From: a virus
Strand: one strand, 5' to 3'
Length of the DNA stretch: 30,603 nucleotides
Virus record (IMG/VR): IMGVR_UViG_3300021599_000343
Coordinates: 1-30,603 of that record
In this document: in pieces, positions 19,470 to 25,688 of the stretch
Layout: every line of letters begins with the position of its first letter
Position numbering within the stretch: position 1 is the stretch's first letter
Made by a program: the position numbers and the translations under genes
Notes under the pieces: model-generated
Told to the model about the DNA's origin: nothing
What the model saw: the letters and a program-made list of their open reading frames with translations, nothing else
Databases searched by the model: none

Positions 19470-20429
19470 TTGAGTAACCTTTTTAAAAAAGCAGCACTAT
19501 TCACAGACATACACTTTGGATTAAAATCAAATAGTTCTGTACATAATCAAGATTGTGAAGACTTTGTCGATTGGTACATTGCTGAAGCTAAAAAAGCTGG
19601 CTGTGATACTGGTATTTTTCTAGGCGACTGGCATCATAATCGTAATTCATTGAACATTACCACTATGGATTACAGCCTTCGCGCACTGGAAAAGCTGGGC
19701 AAAGCATTTGATCAATTCTTTTTCTTTCCAGGAAATCACGATCTTTACTACAAAGACAAACGTGACATTCATTCTGTTGAGTTTGGCAAGTATGTTCCGG
19801 GCGTTGAGATTATTCACAAGCCCACAACTTCTGGCGATGTAACCATGTGTCCGTGGTTAGTAGGCGATGAGTGGAAGAAGATGGAAAAACTTAAGAGTCG
19901 TTACATCTTTGGTCATTTTGAATTGCCATTGTTCTACATGAACGCCATGGTACAGATGCCCGATCACGGTGAGCTACAGGCCACACACTTTAAAAATCCT
20001 GAATATGTGTTCAGTGGACACTTCCACAAACGACAGCACAAACAGAATATTGTCTATATTGGCAATGCATTTCCACACAACTATGCAGATACTTGGGATG
20101 ATGATCGAGGTATGACCATCATGGAATGGGGTAAAGCACCTGTGTATATGCCATGGACTGAACAACCTACATTTAGAACGCTGAAACTCAGTGAGCTTAT
20201 TGACAAGGCTGATGAAATTATCAAACCTAAACAACATCTTCGAGTGAGTCTAGACATTGACATTAGCTTTGAAGAAGCTAGTTTTATTAAAGAGAAGTTT
20301 GTTGAAGATTACAACATACGAGAACTTACTCTTATTCCAGAAAAGAAAGAATTAGAAATTAACACTGACATTGACATTAAGAGTTTTGAAAGTGTAGACG
20401 AGATTGTCGACTCAAGCTGTGGATTTTAG
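19470..20429 (+). CDS. gp47: Recombination endonuclease subunit gp47 (Mre11-like)
   Basis: This is a metallophosphoesterase-type nuclease subunit that works with gp46 to resect DNA ends for recombination-dependent replication. All phosphoesterase motifs are visible: D-I-H at 13-15, GDWHH 52-56, GNHD 88-91, GHFE 148-151 and GHFH 183-186. The start is a TTG; AGGAG at 19457-19461, 8 nt upstream, supports it. At 319 residues it is about 20 shorter than T4 gp47 (339), and it stops soon after a segment FESVDEIV that I expect to be followed by a further helix. The last 26 nt overlap gp46. It has its own promoter just upstream (19421-19449) and is also downstream of the gp55 promoter. Confidence 0.93.
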   Translation: MSNLFKKAALFTDIHFGLKSNSSVHNQDCEDFVDWYIAEAKKAGCDTGIFLGDWHHNRNSLNITTMDYSLRALEKLGKAFDQFFFFPGNHDLYYKDKRDIHSVEFGKYVPGVEIIHKPTTSGDVTMCPWLVGDEWKKMEKLKSRYIFGHFELPLFYMNAMVQMPDHGELQATHFKNPEYVFSGHFHKRQHKQNIVYIGNAFPHNYADTWDDDRGMTIMEWGKAPVYMPWTEQPTFRTLKLSELIDKADEIIKPKQHLRVSLDIDISFEEASFIKEKFVEDYNIRELTLIPEKKELEINTDIDIKSFESVDEIVDSSCGF

Positions 20430-22134
20430 CAAAGAAAATATTACATTGGTACTAGGTGAGAACCTAGATATGGGCGGAGATGACAGCGGTAGCCGCAACG
20501 GCACAGGTAAAACTACCATTGTTAATGCTCTGAGTTTTGCCTTATATGGCACAGCACTGACTAATATTAAAAAAGATAACTTGATTAACAAGATCAATGG
20601 TAAGAACATGTTAGTTACTCTTACCTTTGAAAAGAACGGCAACAGTTATCGCATTGAGCGTGGCAGAAAACCTAACATTATGAAGTTTTTTGTCAACGAT
20701 TCAGAAATGGCAGCTGGTGAAACAGATGACTCACAGGGCGACATGCGTGAAACACAGAGAGATCTTGACGAGCTCTTCGGGTTAAGTCACGACATGTTCA
20801 AGCACATTGTTGCACTAAACACCTATACTGAACCTTTCTTAAGCCTTAAAGCCAATGAACAACGAGAAATCATTGAGCAGTTATTGGGCATTACTCTATT
20901 AAGTGAAAAAGCTGAACTGTTAAAAGAACAGGTACGTATTACCAAAGAAGAAATTCTACAGGAAAATGCCAACATTGAAGCAACTAAAAAGAGCAACGAT
21001 AAGATACAGCAGAGTATTGATGGCTTGTTTACTAGACAAAAGGTTTGGATCAAGCAACAGCAAGAAGACTGTGAAAAAATTGCTGCCAGCATTATAGAAC
21101 TACAGGCTGTTGACATTGAAAAAGAAGTTCAACAGCACAGCCGACTCAAAGTCTATGAAGAACAGGCTGCAAAAATCAAAAGCCTAAACAAAGAAAAGGC
21201 CACACTGGAAACTGCTGTGATACAGGCAGACAAGCAGGTTAAAAAATATCAGAAAGAACTAGAACAGTTAAAAGATAAAGCCTGTCCTGCCTGTGAACAA
21301 GAGTTACACACCCACAAGCATGAAGAAATGACTGCCACTGCTGAAAAAAATCTAGCTGACAGTATGACATATCTTCAGGGTGTGGGTGATAGCTATGCCA
21401 CAGTAGTTCAAGAACTAGAACAGATTGGCGACATCAACGGTCGGCCAACTACCTATTACGATACTATTGAAGAAGCACTTAAACATCAGAATAATCTTGC
21501 CAGTTTGGAAACAGCCTTGGCTGCAAGACAAAAAGAGACTGATCCGTATCAAGAACAGATTGACGATCTTAAAAATACTGCTATTCAAGAAATCAGTTGG
21601 GATAAGATCAACGAATTTACCACACTTAAAGATCATCAAGAGTTTTTATTAAAGTTACTGACAAACAAAGATAGTTTTATCCGTAAAAAGATCATTGATC
21701 AAAACTTGGCGTATCTTAACAATCGATTAACTTTCTATCTAGATAAGATGGGCTTGCCGCATACTGTGGTATTCCAGAATGATCTTAATGTAGAAATCAC
21801 ACAGCTGGGTCAAGATCTAGATTTTGATAACCTGAGCAGAGGTGAACGTAATCGATTGATACTTGGTTTGTCGTGGGCATTCCGTGATGTGTGGGAAAGT
21901 CTATATCAAAACATTAATCTATTGTTTGTTGACGAGCTCATAGACAACGGATTAGATGCCAGCGGTGTTGAAAACGCACTAGCTGTGCTTAAGAAGATGG
22001 GCAGAGAAAGACAAAAGAACATTTTCCTTATCAGTCATAAGGATGAATTAATAGGCCGTGTTAATAATGTACTAAAAGTTATTAAAGAAAACGGCTTTAC
22101 CAGTTATGCCAACGACCTAGAAATAATTGAATGA
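20404..22134 (+). CDS. gp46: Recombination endonuclease subunit gp46 (Rad50/SMC-like)
   Basis: This is the ATPase subunit of the gp46/gp47 nuclease. The P-loop NGTGKTT is at residues 32-38, preceded by a loop about 11 residues longer than in T4 (GENLDMGGDDSGSR). Coiled coil runs at ~150-290 and ~300-420, with a zinc hook CPAC near 294. The ABC signature LSRGERNRL is near 477 and Walker B INLLFVDELID near 505. The only start after the in-frame TAG (20395-20397) is TTG at 20404; there is no good ribosome site, so translation is probably coupled to gp47, which it overlaps by 26 nt. The N-terminus begins directly at the second beta strand (AVDFSKENITLVLG). The usual first ~18 residues of the family (beta strand plus KNxxSxG) are missing. 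Its stop overlaps the next ATG (ATGA). Confidence 0.93.
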   Translation: MSTQAVDFSKENITLVLGENLDMGGDDSGSRNGTGKTTIVNALSFALYGTALTNIKKDNLINKINGKNMLVTLTFEKNGNSYRIERGRKPNIMKFFVNDSEMAAGETDDSQGDMRETQRDLDELFGLSHDMFKHIVALNTYTEPFLSLKANEQREIIEQLLGITLLSEKAELLKEQVRITKEEILQENANIEATKKSNDKIQQSIDGLFTRQKVWIKQQQEDCEKIAASIIELQAVDIEKEVQQHSRLKVYEEQAAKIKSLNKEKATLETAVIQADKQVKKYQKELEQLKDKACPACEQELHTHKHEEMTATAEKNLADSMTYLQGVGDSYATVVQELEQIGDINGRPTTYYDTIEEALKHQNNLASLETALAARQKETDPYQEQIDDLKNTAIQEISWDKINEFTTLKDHQEFLLKLLTNKDSFIRKKIIDQNLAYLNNRLTFYLDKMGLPHTVVFQNDLNVEITQLGQDLDFDNLSRGERNRLILGLSWAFRDVWESLYQNINLLFVDELIDNGLDASGVENALAVLKKMGRERQKNIFLISHKDELIGRVNNVLKVIKENGFTSYANDLEIIE

Positions 22135-22379
22135 GTGATGATATTCATAACAGATTATTAAAAACTGTTCATGCGTACTTTAAAAAGAACCAAGAATGGG
22201 AAAATAGACAGACACATGTGTCAGGCATAGAGGCACGACGATTATTAAGTGAAATAAGAAGGCTAGCATCAGTAAGGCGCGACGAAATACAGGCAGTAAG
22301 AGCAGATAAACCTAAAACAAAATCTCCAAAATACAGGCAGTCAATTTTAAAAGATCAAGGTAATAAAGATGCTACATAA
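22131..22379 (+). CDS. Small basic protein of unknown function
   Basis: This 82-residue protein starts inside the gp46 stop (ATGA overlap), so it is translationally coupled to the recombination nuclease. It is rich in Arg, Lys and Glu and predicted mostly helical (HNRLLKTVHAYFKKNQEWE; IEARRLLSEIRRLASVRR), with a Lys-rich flexible tail. I do not recognise the family. The basic helices and operon place suggest nucleic-acid contact or an accessory role to gp46/47, which is only a guess. It has no Cys, no signal peptide and no membrane segment. Confidence 0.75.
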   Translation: MSDDIHNRLLKTVHAYFKKNQEWENRQTHVSGIEARRLLSEIRRLASVRRDEIQAVRADKPKTKSPKYRQSILKDQGNKDAT

Positions 22380-22382
22380 CTG

Positions 22383-22826
22383 ATGACGTGGTGTTATCAA
22401 AATCAAGTAGTAGAAGAAATCCCCGAAGGCTATATCGGATTTGTTTATCTTATTACCAATCTTAAAACCGGACAAAAGTACATAGGCAAGAAACTAGCAC
22501 AGTTTAAAAAAACTAAACCACCACTCAAAGGCAAAAAACTTAAAAGAAGAAGTATAGTAGAAAGCGATTGGCGCGAGTATTATGGCTCTTCAGATAGGTT
22601 AAACGCAGACATCCAAACATTAGGTCCGGAAAATTTCACAAGAGAAATACTTTATCTTTGCAAAAGCAAGGCAGAAATGTCATATCTAGAGGCAAGAGAG
22701 CAATTTGAACGTAGAGTTTTAGAATCTGACGACTACTATAACGGCATTATTAACGTAAGAGTAGGCGGTTCAAACATACTCAGGCAACGATTACTAGAAC
22801 AATCACAGGCAAAATCAAACGGTTAA
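22383..22826 (+). CDS. GIY-YIG-like endonuclease
   Basis: This 147-residue protein has a GIY-YIG-type core: VYLIT at residues 21-25 and KYIGKK at 32-37. It is followed by a basic loop (KGKKLKRRS), Arg64 in DWREYYGSS, and an acidic residue in SYLEAREQ (Glu103 or Glu106) where the family's metal-binding Glu is expected. The GIY triplet is changed to VYL, so it is a divergent member, similar to proteins often labelled Seg-like or homing endonucleases in marine T4-like phages. It starts 3 nt after the 82-aa gene and is the last gene before the RNA-like gap at 22827-23199. It could be a free-standing homing nuclease or a repair/degradation nuclease. The C-terminal part (YNGIINVRVGGSN) shows no clear DNA-binding module. 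Confidence 0.7.
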   Translation: MTWCYQNQVVEEIPEGYIGFVYLITNLKTGQKYIGKKLAQFKKTKPPLKGKKLKRRSIVESDWREYYGSSDRLNADIQTLGPENFTREILYLCKSKAEMSYLEAREQFERRVLESDDYYNGIINVRVGGSNILRQRLLEQSQAKSNG

Positions 22827-22835
22827 CGCTCAGCG

Positions 22836-22946
22836 CAGGCTAATTTCGTGCGCCCAAATCCCTGGTGATGTCTCGGGGTAAGGAAATCTCTCGCCGTTGT
22901 GAGTACTCAGTAACTATCCTTTACAGGACGATGATCAGATATGCCT
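22836..22946 (+). ncRNA. Putative structured RNA element, copy 1
   Basis: This is the first of two tandem copies in the 373-nt gene-free stretch. Conserved blocks are CAGGCTAA (22836-22843), CGCCGTTGTGA (22892-22902), ACTCAG (22905-22910) and TCAGATA (22935-22941). AGGC (22837-22840) can close on GCCT (22943-22946). Local stems are CCCTGG/TCGGGG with a 7-nt loop (22860-22878) and TCCT/AGGA with a TTAC loop (22917-22928). Some blocks resemble cobalamin riboswitch boxes: GGTGATGTC, CTCGCCGTTGTGA, CAGATA-TGCC. The match is partial (no GGGAA before GGTG), so I leave the class open. It has no start/SD pair with a plausible ORF and no tRNA T-arm. Confidence 0.45.
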
Positions 22947-22982
22947 ACATACAACTGATTTTACTGTTTGAGAATAATTTAA

Positions 22983-23137
22983 CAGGCTAAAAGAGGGAGA
23001 AAAACCCGCGGCTATACTTGTGTTAGCGTACATTTATAGACCCGCCGTTGTGATAAAGACTCAGCTCGTGGTACCGGACAACCGCCACTGTAATGCTGTA
23101 ACGCTAGTGTGACATGTTCAACTCAGATAATGTTTAA
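22983..23137 (+). ncRNA. Putative structured RNA element, copy 2
   Basis: The same blocks recur in the same order as copy 1: CAGGCTAA (22983-22990), CGCCGTTGTGA (23043-23053), ACTCAG (23059-23064) and TCAGATA (23123-23129). TTAACA (22979-22984) can pair with TGTTTAA (23131-23137) as a closing helix with one bulge. A strong arm runs 23008-23045: GCGG-CTAT with ATAG-AC-CCGC, capped by TGTGT-TAGC-GTACA. A second arm is GTGG/CCAC plus CGG-ACAA-CCG (23068-23088). It contains CCGCCACTGTAA, identical to a common cobalamin riboswitch core string, but in the arm rather than at the repeated block. Copy 2 is about 40 nt longer than copy 1. Confidence 0.45.
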
Positions 23138-23146
23138 CGAAAACGA

Positions 23147-23166
23147 TAGTGAGCTTCAGCTCACTA
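23147..23166. terminator. Perfect 8-bp hairpin, possible terminator or processing site
   Basis: TAGTGAGC, loop TTCA, GCTCACTA: eight perfect pairs. No T-run follows on the plus strand (ATAATAAATAAAG). On the minus strand TCGTTTTCG follows, so it might instead stop leftward read-through from the gp26 operon. It lies between the RNA element and the late promoter, so it would separate early from late transcripts. A terminator role is uncertain. Confidence 0.4.
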
Positions 23167-23168
23167 AT

Positions 23169-23176
23169 AATAAATA
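23169..23176 (+). promoter_or_regulatory. Late promoter match before the internal-protein gene
   Basis: AATAAATA fits NATAAATA. The start would be near 23182, giving an ~18-nt leader with AGGA at 23189-23192 and ATG at 23200. The position is well suited to the gene and lies just after the 8-bp hairpin. Confidence 0.55.
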
Positions 23177-23199
23177 AAGAAAGAAATCAGGAAATTCCT

Positions 23200-24591
23200 A
23201 TGAAAGTTTATGACATAATCTCAGAAGCAGTACCTTTAAATATTCCTACTCCTATACAATTTCCAGATGGTCGTTGGGGATTTAACATTGGCGGTAATCT
23301 GACAGGAGCATTTAGAAGCAAAAATGCAGCTATAGAATGGGCTAAAAATAATCCAGATAAGCTTCGTCCGGTTCCGGTAAATCCAGTGGATAGTACAAAA
23401 CCTAATCCTATGGATCAAATGAGAAGAGAACTTGAAAAGGGAGATGGGAAGTCTAGCACTGGCGGCCAAACAAGAAATACTCCTACTGGACAAACACACA
23501 CAGCTAGTCCAGATAATCCTAATCAACCAAAAAAAGCATCTGGGGGGAGTCTTCCCCCAGATGATGGGGTGCCTGGCGACAAAGGCGGAGAAAAAGCTGG
23601 TACCACAGACGGTAAACAACGTCGACAACCTACAAGACGACTTCGCGGAAGATATCTCTTCAGAAGAGGTCAAGGTATGGTCAACATTGACCGTAATGGA
23701 AAAGAACGAAAGGTTAGACCAATAGACGCAGTTGACGAAGTTGTTGAAGGCGGCAAAGCAAAAGTAAAAACAGCAACTGAAAACACAGTTTCCAAAGGTC
23801 TAAAAAAAGCTACAGTAAGACTAGCGTGGGTATTAGGTCTAGGACTAGCTGTTACTGAGTGGATAGACGATATGCATGCCGTACAAACTATGTTTGATGC
23901 TGGCCAACTTGGAGATGATCAAGAAAACGCTAGAGATACTGCACAAGATCTTCGAGCATATTATTCTACAATAGCATTTAATAAAGGACTAACAATGCTA
24001 GCAGCAATGGGCGGATTAGCTGCATTAGCTGCTCAACTACGTGCCTTTATACCTTTGTTTGCAGGAATTCCTGGATTTGGTTGGATGGCCGGCGGCGCAA
24101 TGTTTATAGCCACTATGGCCATCCCTTATATGTTGAGTCAAGAAGAAATACAAGCATGGTTACTTAAAAATGTCATGCAAGATCTATACGAAGATTATCC
24201 AGTAGGAGAACTTATTGGAAAATTAGGTGGTGCTACAACAGCTTTCTTCAGTGGCGCAACTGGCGGCGGACGAGATCCGGTTACTCGTTTCTTACCGGCG
24301 CCGATGGCTTTAAAAGAATTAAACAGTAAAATAAAAACTTCTGTAAAACTAGCTATTACTGACGGAAAAATAACTGATCCTTTAGAATTACAAAGACTAT
24401 CTACACAATTATATTCTCAAGGTCAAACTAGATCAAACTTTGGACGAACTGATGGTGCAGGAAAACCAGGACCTACTAAAGCAGCAGGCACCGGAGACGA
24501 TCCTGAGAATCCACTTAACAAGGGACCATCTGGCAGCAATTCTGGCTCAGTGAGTGCAGACGATTTGATAAAGCAATTATATTCAAAGTAA
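23200..24591 (+). CDS. Candidate internal head protein with capsid targeting sequence and membrane-like segments
   Basis: The start is taken at ATG 23200 (AGGA 7 nt upstream); an open GTG at 23149 lies inside the hairpin and is rejected. The product is 463 residues. The N-terminus MKVYDIISEA closely resembles the T4 capsid targeting sequence MKTYQEFIAEA of internal proteins, including an I-x-E/A site like those cut by the gp21 prohead protease, here after Glu9. After this come ~110 residues of Pro/Gly/Asn/Asp-rich linker, a basic patch (RRQPTRRLRGRYLFRR), and hydrophobic stretches near 206-222 and 263-312 (GLTMLAAMGGLAALAA; then LFAGIPGFGWMAGGAMFIA). This suggests a protein packed in the head and ejected with DNA, possibly into the membrane; that is inference. 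I do not recognise the rest. The 3' end overlaps the convergent 71-aa gene by 9 bp. Confidence 0.75.
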   Translation: MKVYDIISEAVPLNIPTPIQFPDGRWGFNIGGNLTGAFRSKNAAIEWAKNNPDKLRPVPVNPVDSTKPNPMDQMRRELEKGDGKSSTGGQTRNTPTGQTHTASPDNPNQPKKASGGSLPPDDGVPGDKGGEKAGTTDGKQRRQPTRRLRGRYLFRRGQGMVNIDRNGKERKVRPIDAVDEVVEGGKAKVKTATENTVSKGLKKATVRLAWVLGLGLAVTEWIDDMHAVQTMFDAGQLGDDQENARDTAQDLRAYYSTIAFNKGLTMLAAMGGLAALAAQLRAFIPLFAGIPGFGWMAGGAMFIATMAIPYMLSQEEIQAWLLKNVMQDLYEDYPVGELIGKLGGATTAFFSGATGGGRDPVTRFLPAPMALKELNSKIKTSVKLAITDGKITDPLELQRLSTQLYSQGQTRSNFGRTDGAGKPGPTKAAGTGDDPENPLNKGPSGSNSGSVSADDLIKQLYSK

Positions 24592-24798
24592 AGGCAGTCT
24601 AGAATTTTTAGTTGCTTCTATATTGTCTTTGATAATTTGATTCATAATTAGACGATCTTCGTAGGTGTATTTGTGGAATAAGTCGTCACTGGATACACCT
24701 CCTCGCATATACCAACTTATTCTAAATAGTTCGTCTTTGATATTTTTTGCTTGGCCTTCTAGATCTTTAAGATAGTTTTCGATATCAGAGTTCGGCAT
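24583..24798 (-). CDS. Small tail/hub assembly protein candidate downstream of gp26
   Basis: This 71-residue protein begins 11 nt after the gp26 stop in the same operon. It is helical and charged: DIENYLKDLEGQAKNIKDEL, then ISWYMRGGVSSDDLF and YTYEDRLIMNQIIKDN. The W-Y-M-R-G-G-V and Y-x-x-E-D-R pattern is like short tail-assembly chaperones or baseplate hub assembly factors coded beside gp26 in T4-like phages (T4 has gp51 there). I cannot assign it firmly. No membrane segment is seen. Its end overlaps the end of the internal-protein gene from the other strand. Confidence 0.7.
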   Translation of the reverse strand: MPNSDIENYLKDLEGQAKNIKDELFRISWYMRGGVSSDDLFHKYTYEDRLIMNQIIKDNIEATKNSRLPLL

Positions 24799-24809
24799 TC
24801 TCTGGATCT

Positions 24810-25631
24810 TTAACCGAAAAAACTTGATTGATCCAGAGTAATTTCTACACGGTCTTCAGTGCCACAGTTGCCACACTTTACATTTTGTTTTGGTATAGAC
24901 CACGTTTCTTTGTTTTTTTCCAGCTGTGTTTTTATTTCTGCATAGACAGACTTTTCAGAATTCTGCAGCCACTCTCTGATCATGTCTTTGTCTTCAACAA
25001 GTCCTTCAGGCGTAAGCACACTTTCAATGCTTAACATAAACAAATTAACCTGTATTTCTGCTAGACTTTGATAGATTTTATCAAGGTGTTCTTGTTGCTG
25101 TGCCTGCGGAATGTCACTGGTTTGATACAGCATTCTCTGTAGTTTAAAATTTTCAACGCTGAACTGAGTCATTTCATCATAGTCCAACGGTCTTAAGCGT
25201 ACCGTAATTTCACCAATTGGTACTGTGTTTTCAAAAGTAAGATCGCTAAAATATTCAACTATAGGTTTAAGATCAATGTCAAATTCATTTTCGGCATCGC
25301 AGTTACCGCAGGTATGACCTATAGACATAGTCTCACCATAAGTTGCTATTCTTATGGCAATAAGCACCGCATCTACATCAAGATTTGGCATTTTTCTTGC
25401 ATTACTAACTGTAGGACAGCAACTTTCAATAACTTTACTGCTGGCTTCTCCATTAAACAGAGCATCCGGAGTCTTAAACAAGATCTCATCCATGCCGGTC
25501 ATACCAAAGATAGGAACATTGGTATAGTCACCTTTTAGTTGTCCAGGCGGGTAGTAAAGCCCCTTACTAGGCAATGTCATGTAGATTTTTGGCTGTCTAA
25601 AGTACTTTTGTAACAGATTGGTTTGGCTCAT
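24810..25631 (-). CDS. gp26: Baseplate hub assembly protein gp26
   Basis: This 273-residue protein matches the T4 gp26-type baseplate family (T4: 208 aa). The N-terminus has KIYMTLPSKGLYYPPG, then PIFGMTGMDEILFKTPDALF and VIESCCPTV, all family landmarks. Two CxxC pairs (Cys108/111 and Cys253/256, each in C-G-N-C) can form one zinc site joining middle and C-terminus. gp26 is needed to assemble the central hub in T4, and its own presence in the virion is debated. It is the first gene after the minus-strand late promoter at 25656-25663, with GGGA shortly before the ATG. The small 71-aa gene follows it. Confidence 0.85.
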   Translation of the reverse strand: MSQTNLLQKYFRQPKIYMTLPSKGLYYPPGQLKGDYTNVPIFGMTGMDEILFKTPDALFNGEASSKVIESCCPTVSNARKMPNLDVDAVLIAIRIATYGETMSIGHTCGNCDAENEFDIDLKPIVEYFSDLTFENTVPIGEITVRLRPLDYDEMTQFSVENFKLQRMLYQTSDIPQAQQQEHLDKIYQSLAEIQVNLFMLSIESVLTPEGLVEDKDMIREWLQNSEKSVYAEIKTQLEKNKETWSIPKQNVKCGNCGTEDRVEITLDQSSFFG

Positions 25632-25641
25632 TTTTAGTCCC

Positions 25642-25649
25642 GATAAATA
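25642..25649 (+). promoter_or_regulatory. Late promoter match for the tape measure-portal operon
   Basis: GATAAATA fits NATAAATA. It lies 40 nt before the tape measure ATG (25689), with an expected start near 25655. It overlaps functionally with the opposite late promoter at 25656-25663. Confidence 0.6.
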
Positions 25650-25655
25650 TATGAG

Positions 25656-25663
25656 TATTTATA
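25656..25663 (-). promoter_or_regulatory. Late promoter for gp26 operon
   Basis: The minus strand reads TATAAATA, the exact T4 late consensus. The start would be near 25650, about 19 nt before the gp26 ATG. With 25642-25649 it forms a divergent pair only 6 bp apart. Confidence 0.65.
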
Positions 25664-25688
25664 TACCAATATTTTCCTGGAAAAATTT

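Noticed and set aside
22705-22742. Sigma-70 promoter for the RNA element (TTGAAC ... TATAAC)
   Set aside because: The spacer is 26 bp, too long; no other good match is seen, so the element may depend on upstream read-through.
22383-23166. Group I intron with its GIY-YIG homing ORF
   Set aside because: No split exon is evident: genes on both sides are whole, and typical group I P7/R-S core strings were not found in the structured part.
22827-23199. tRNA or tmRNA gene in the gap
   Set aside because: No T-arm GGTTCRANTCC-type sequence, no CCA-proximal acceptor stem and no cloverleaf of the right size on either strand.
23149-23199. GTG start extending the internal protein by 17 residues
   Set aside because: It lies inside the 8-bp hairpin and upstream of the late promoter and ribosome site; ATG 23200 has AGGA at 7 nt and gives the targeting peptide.
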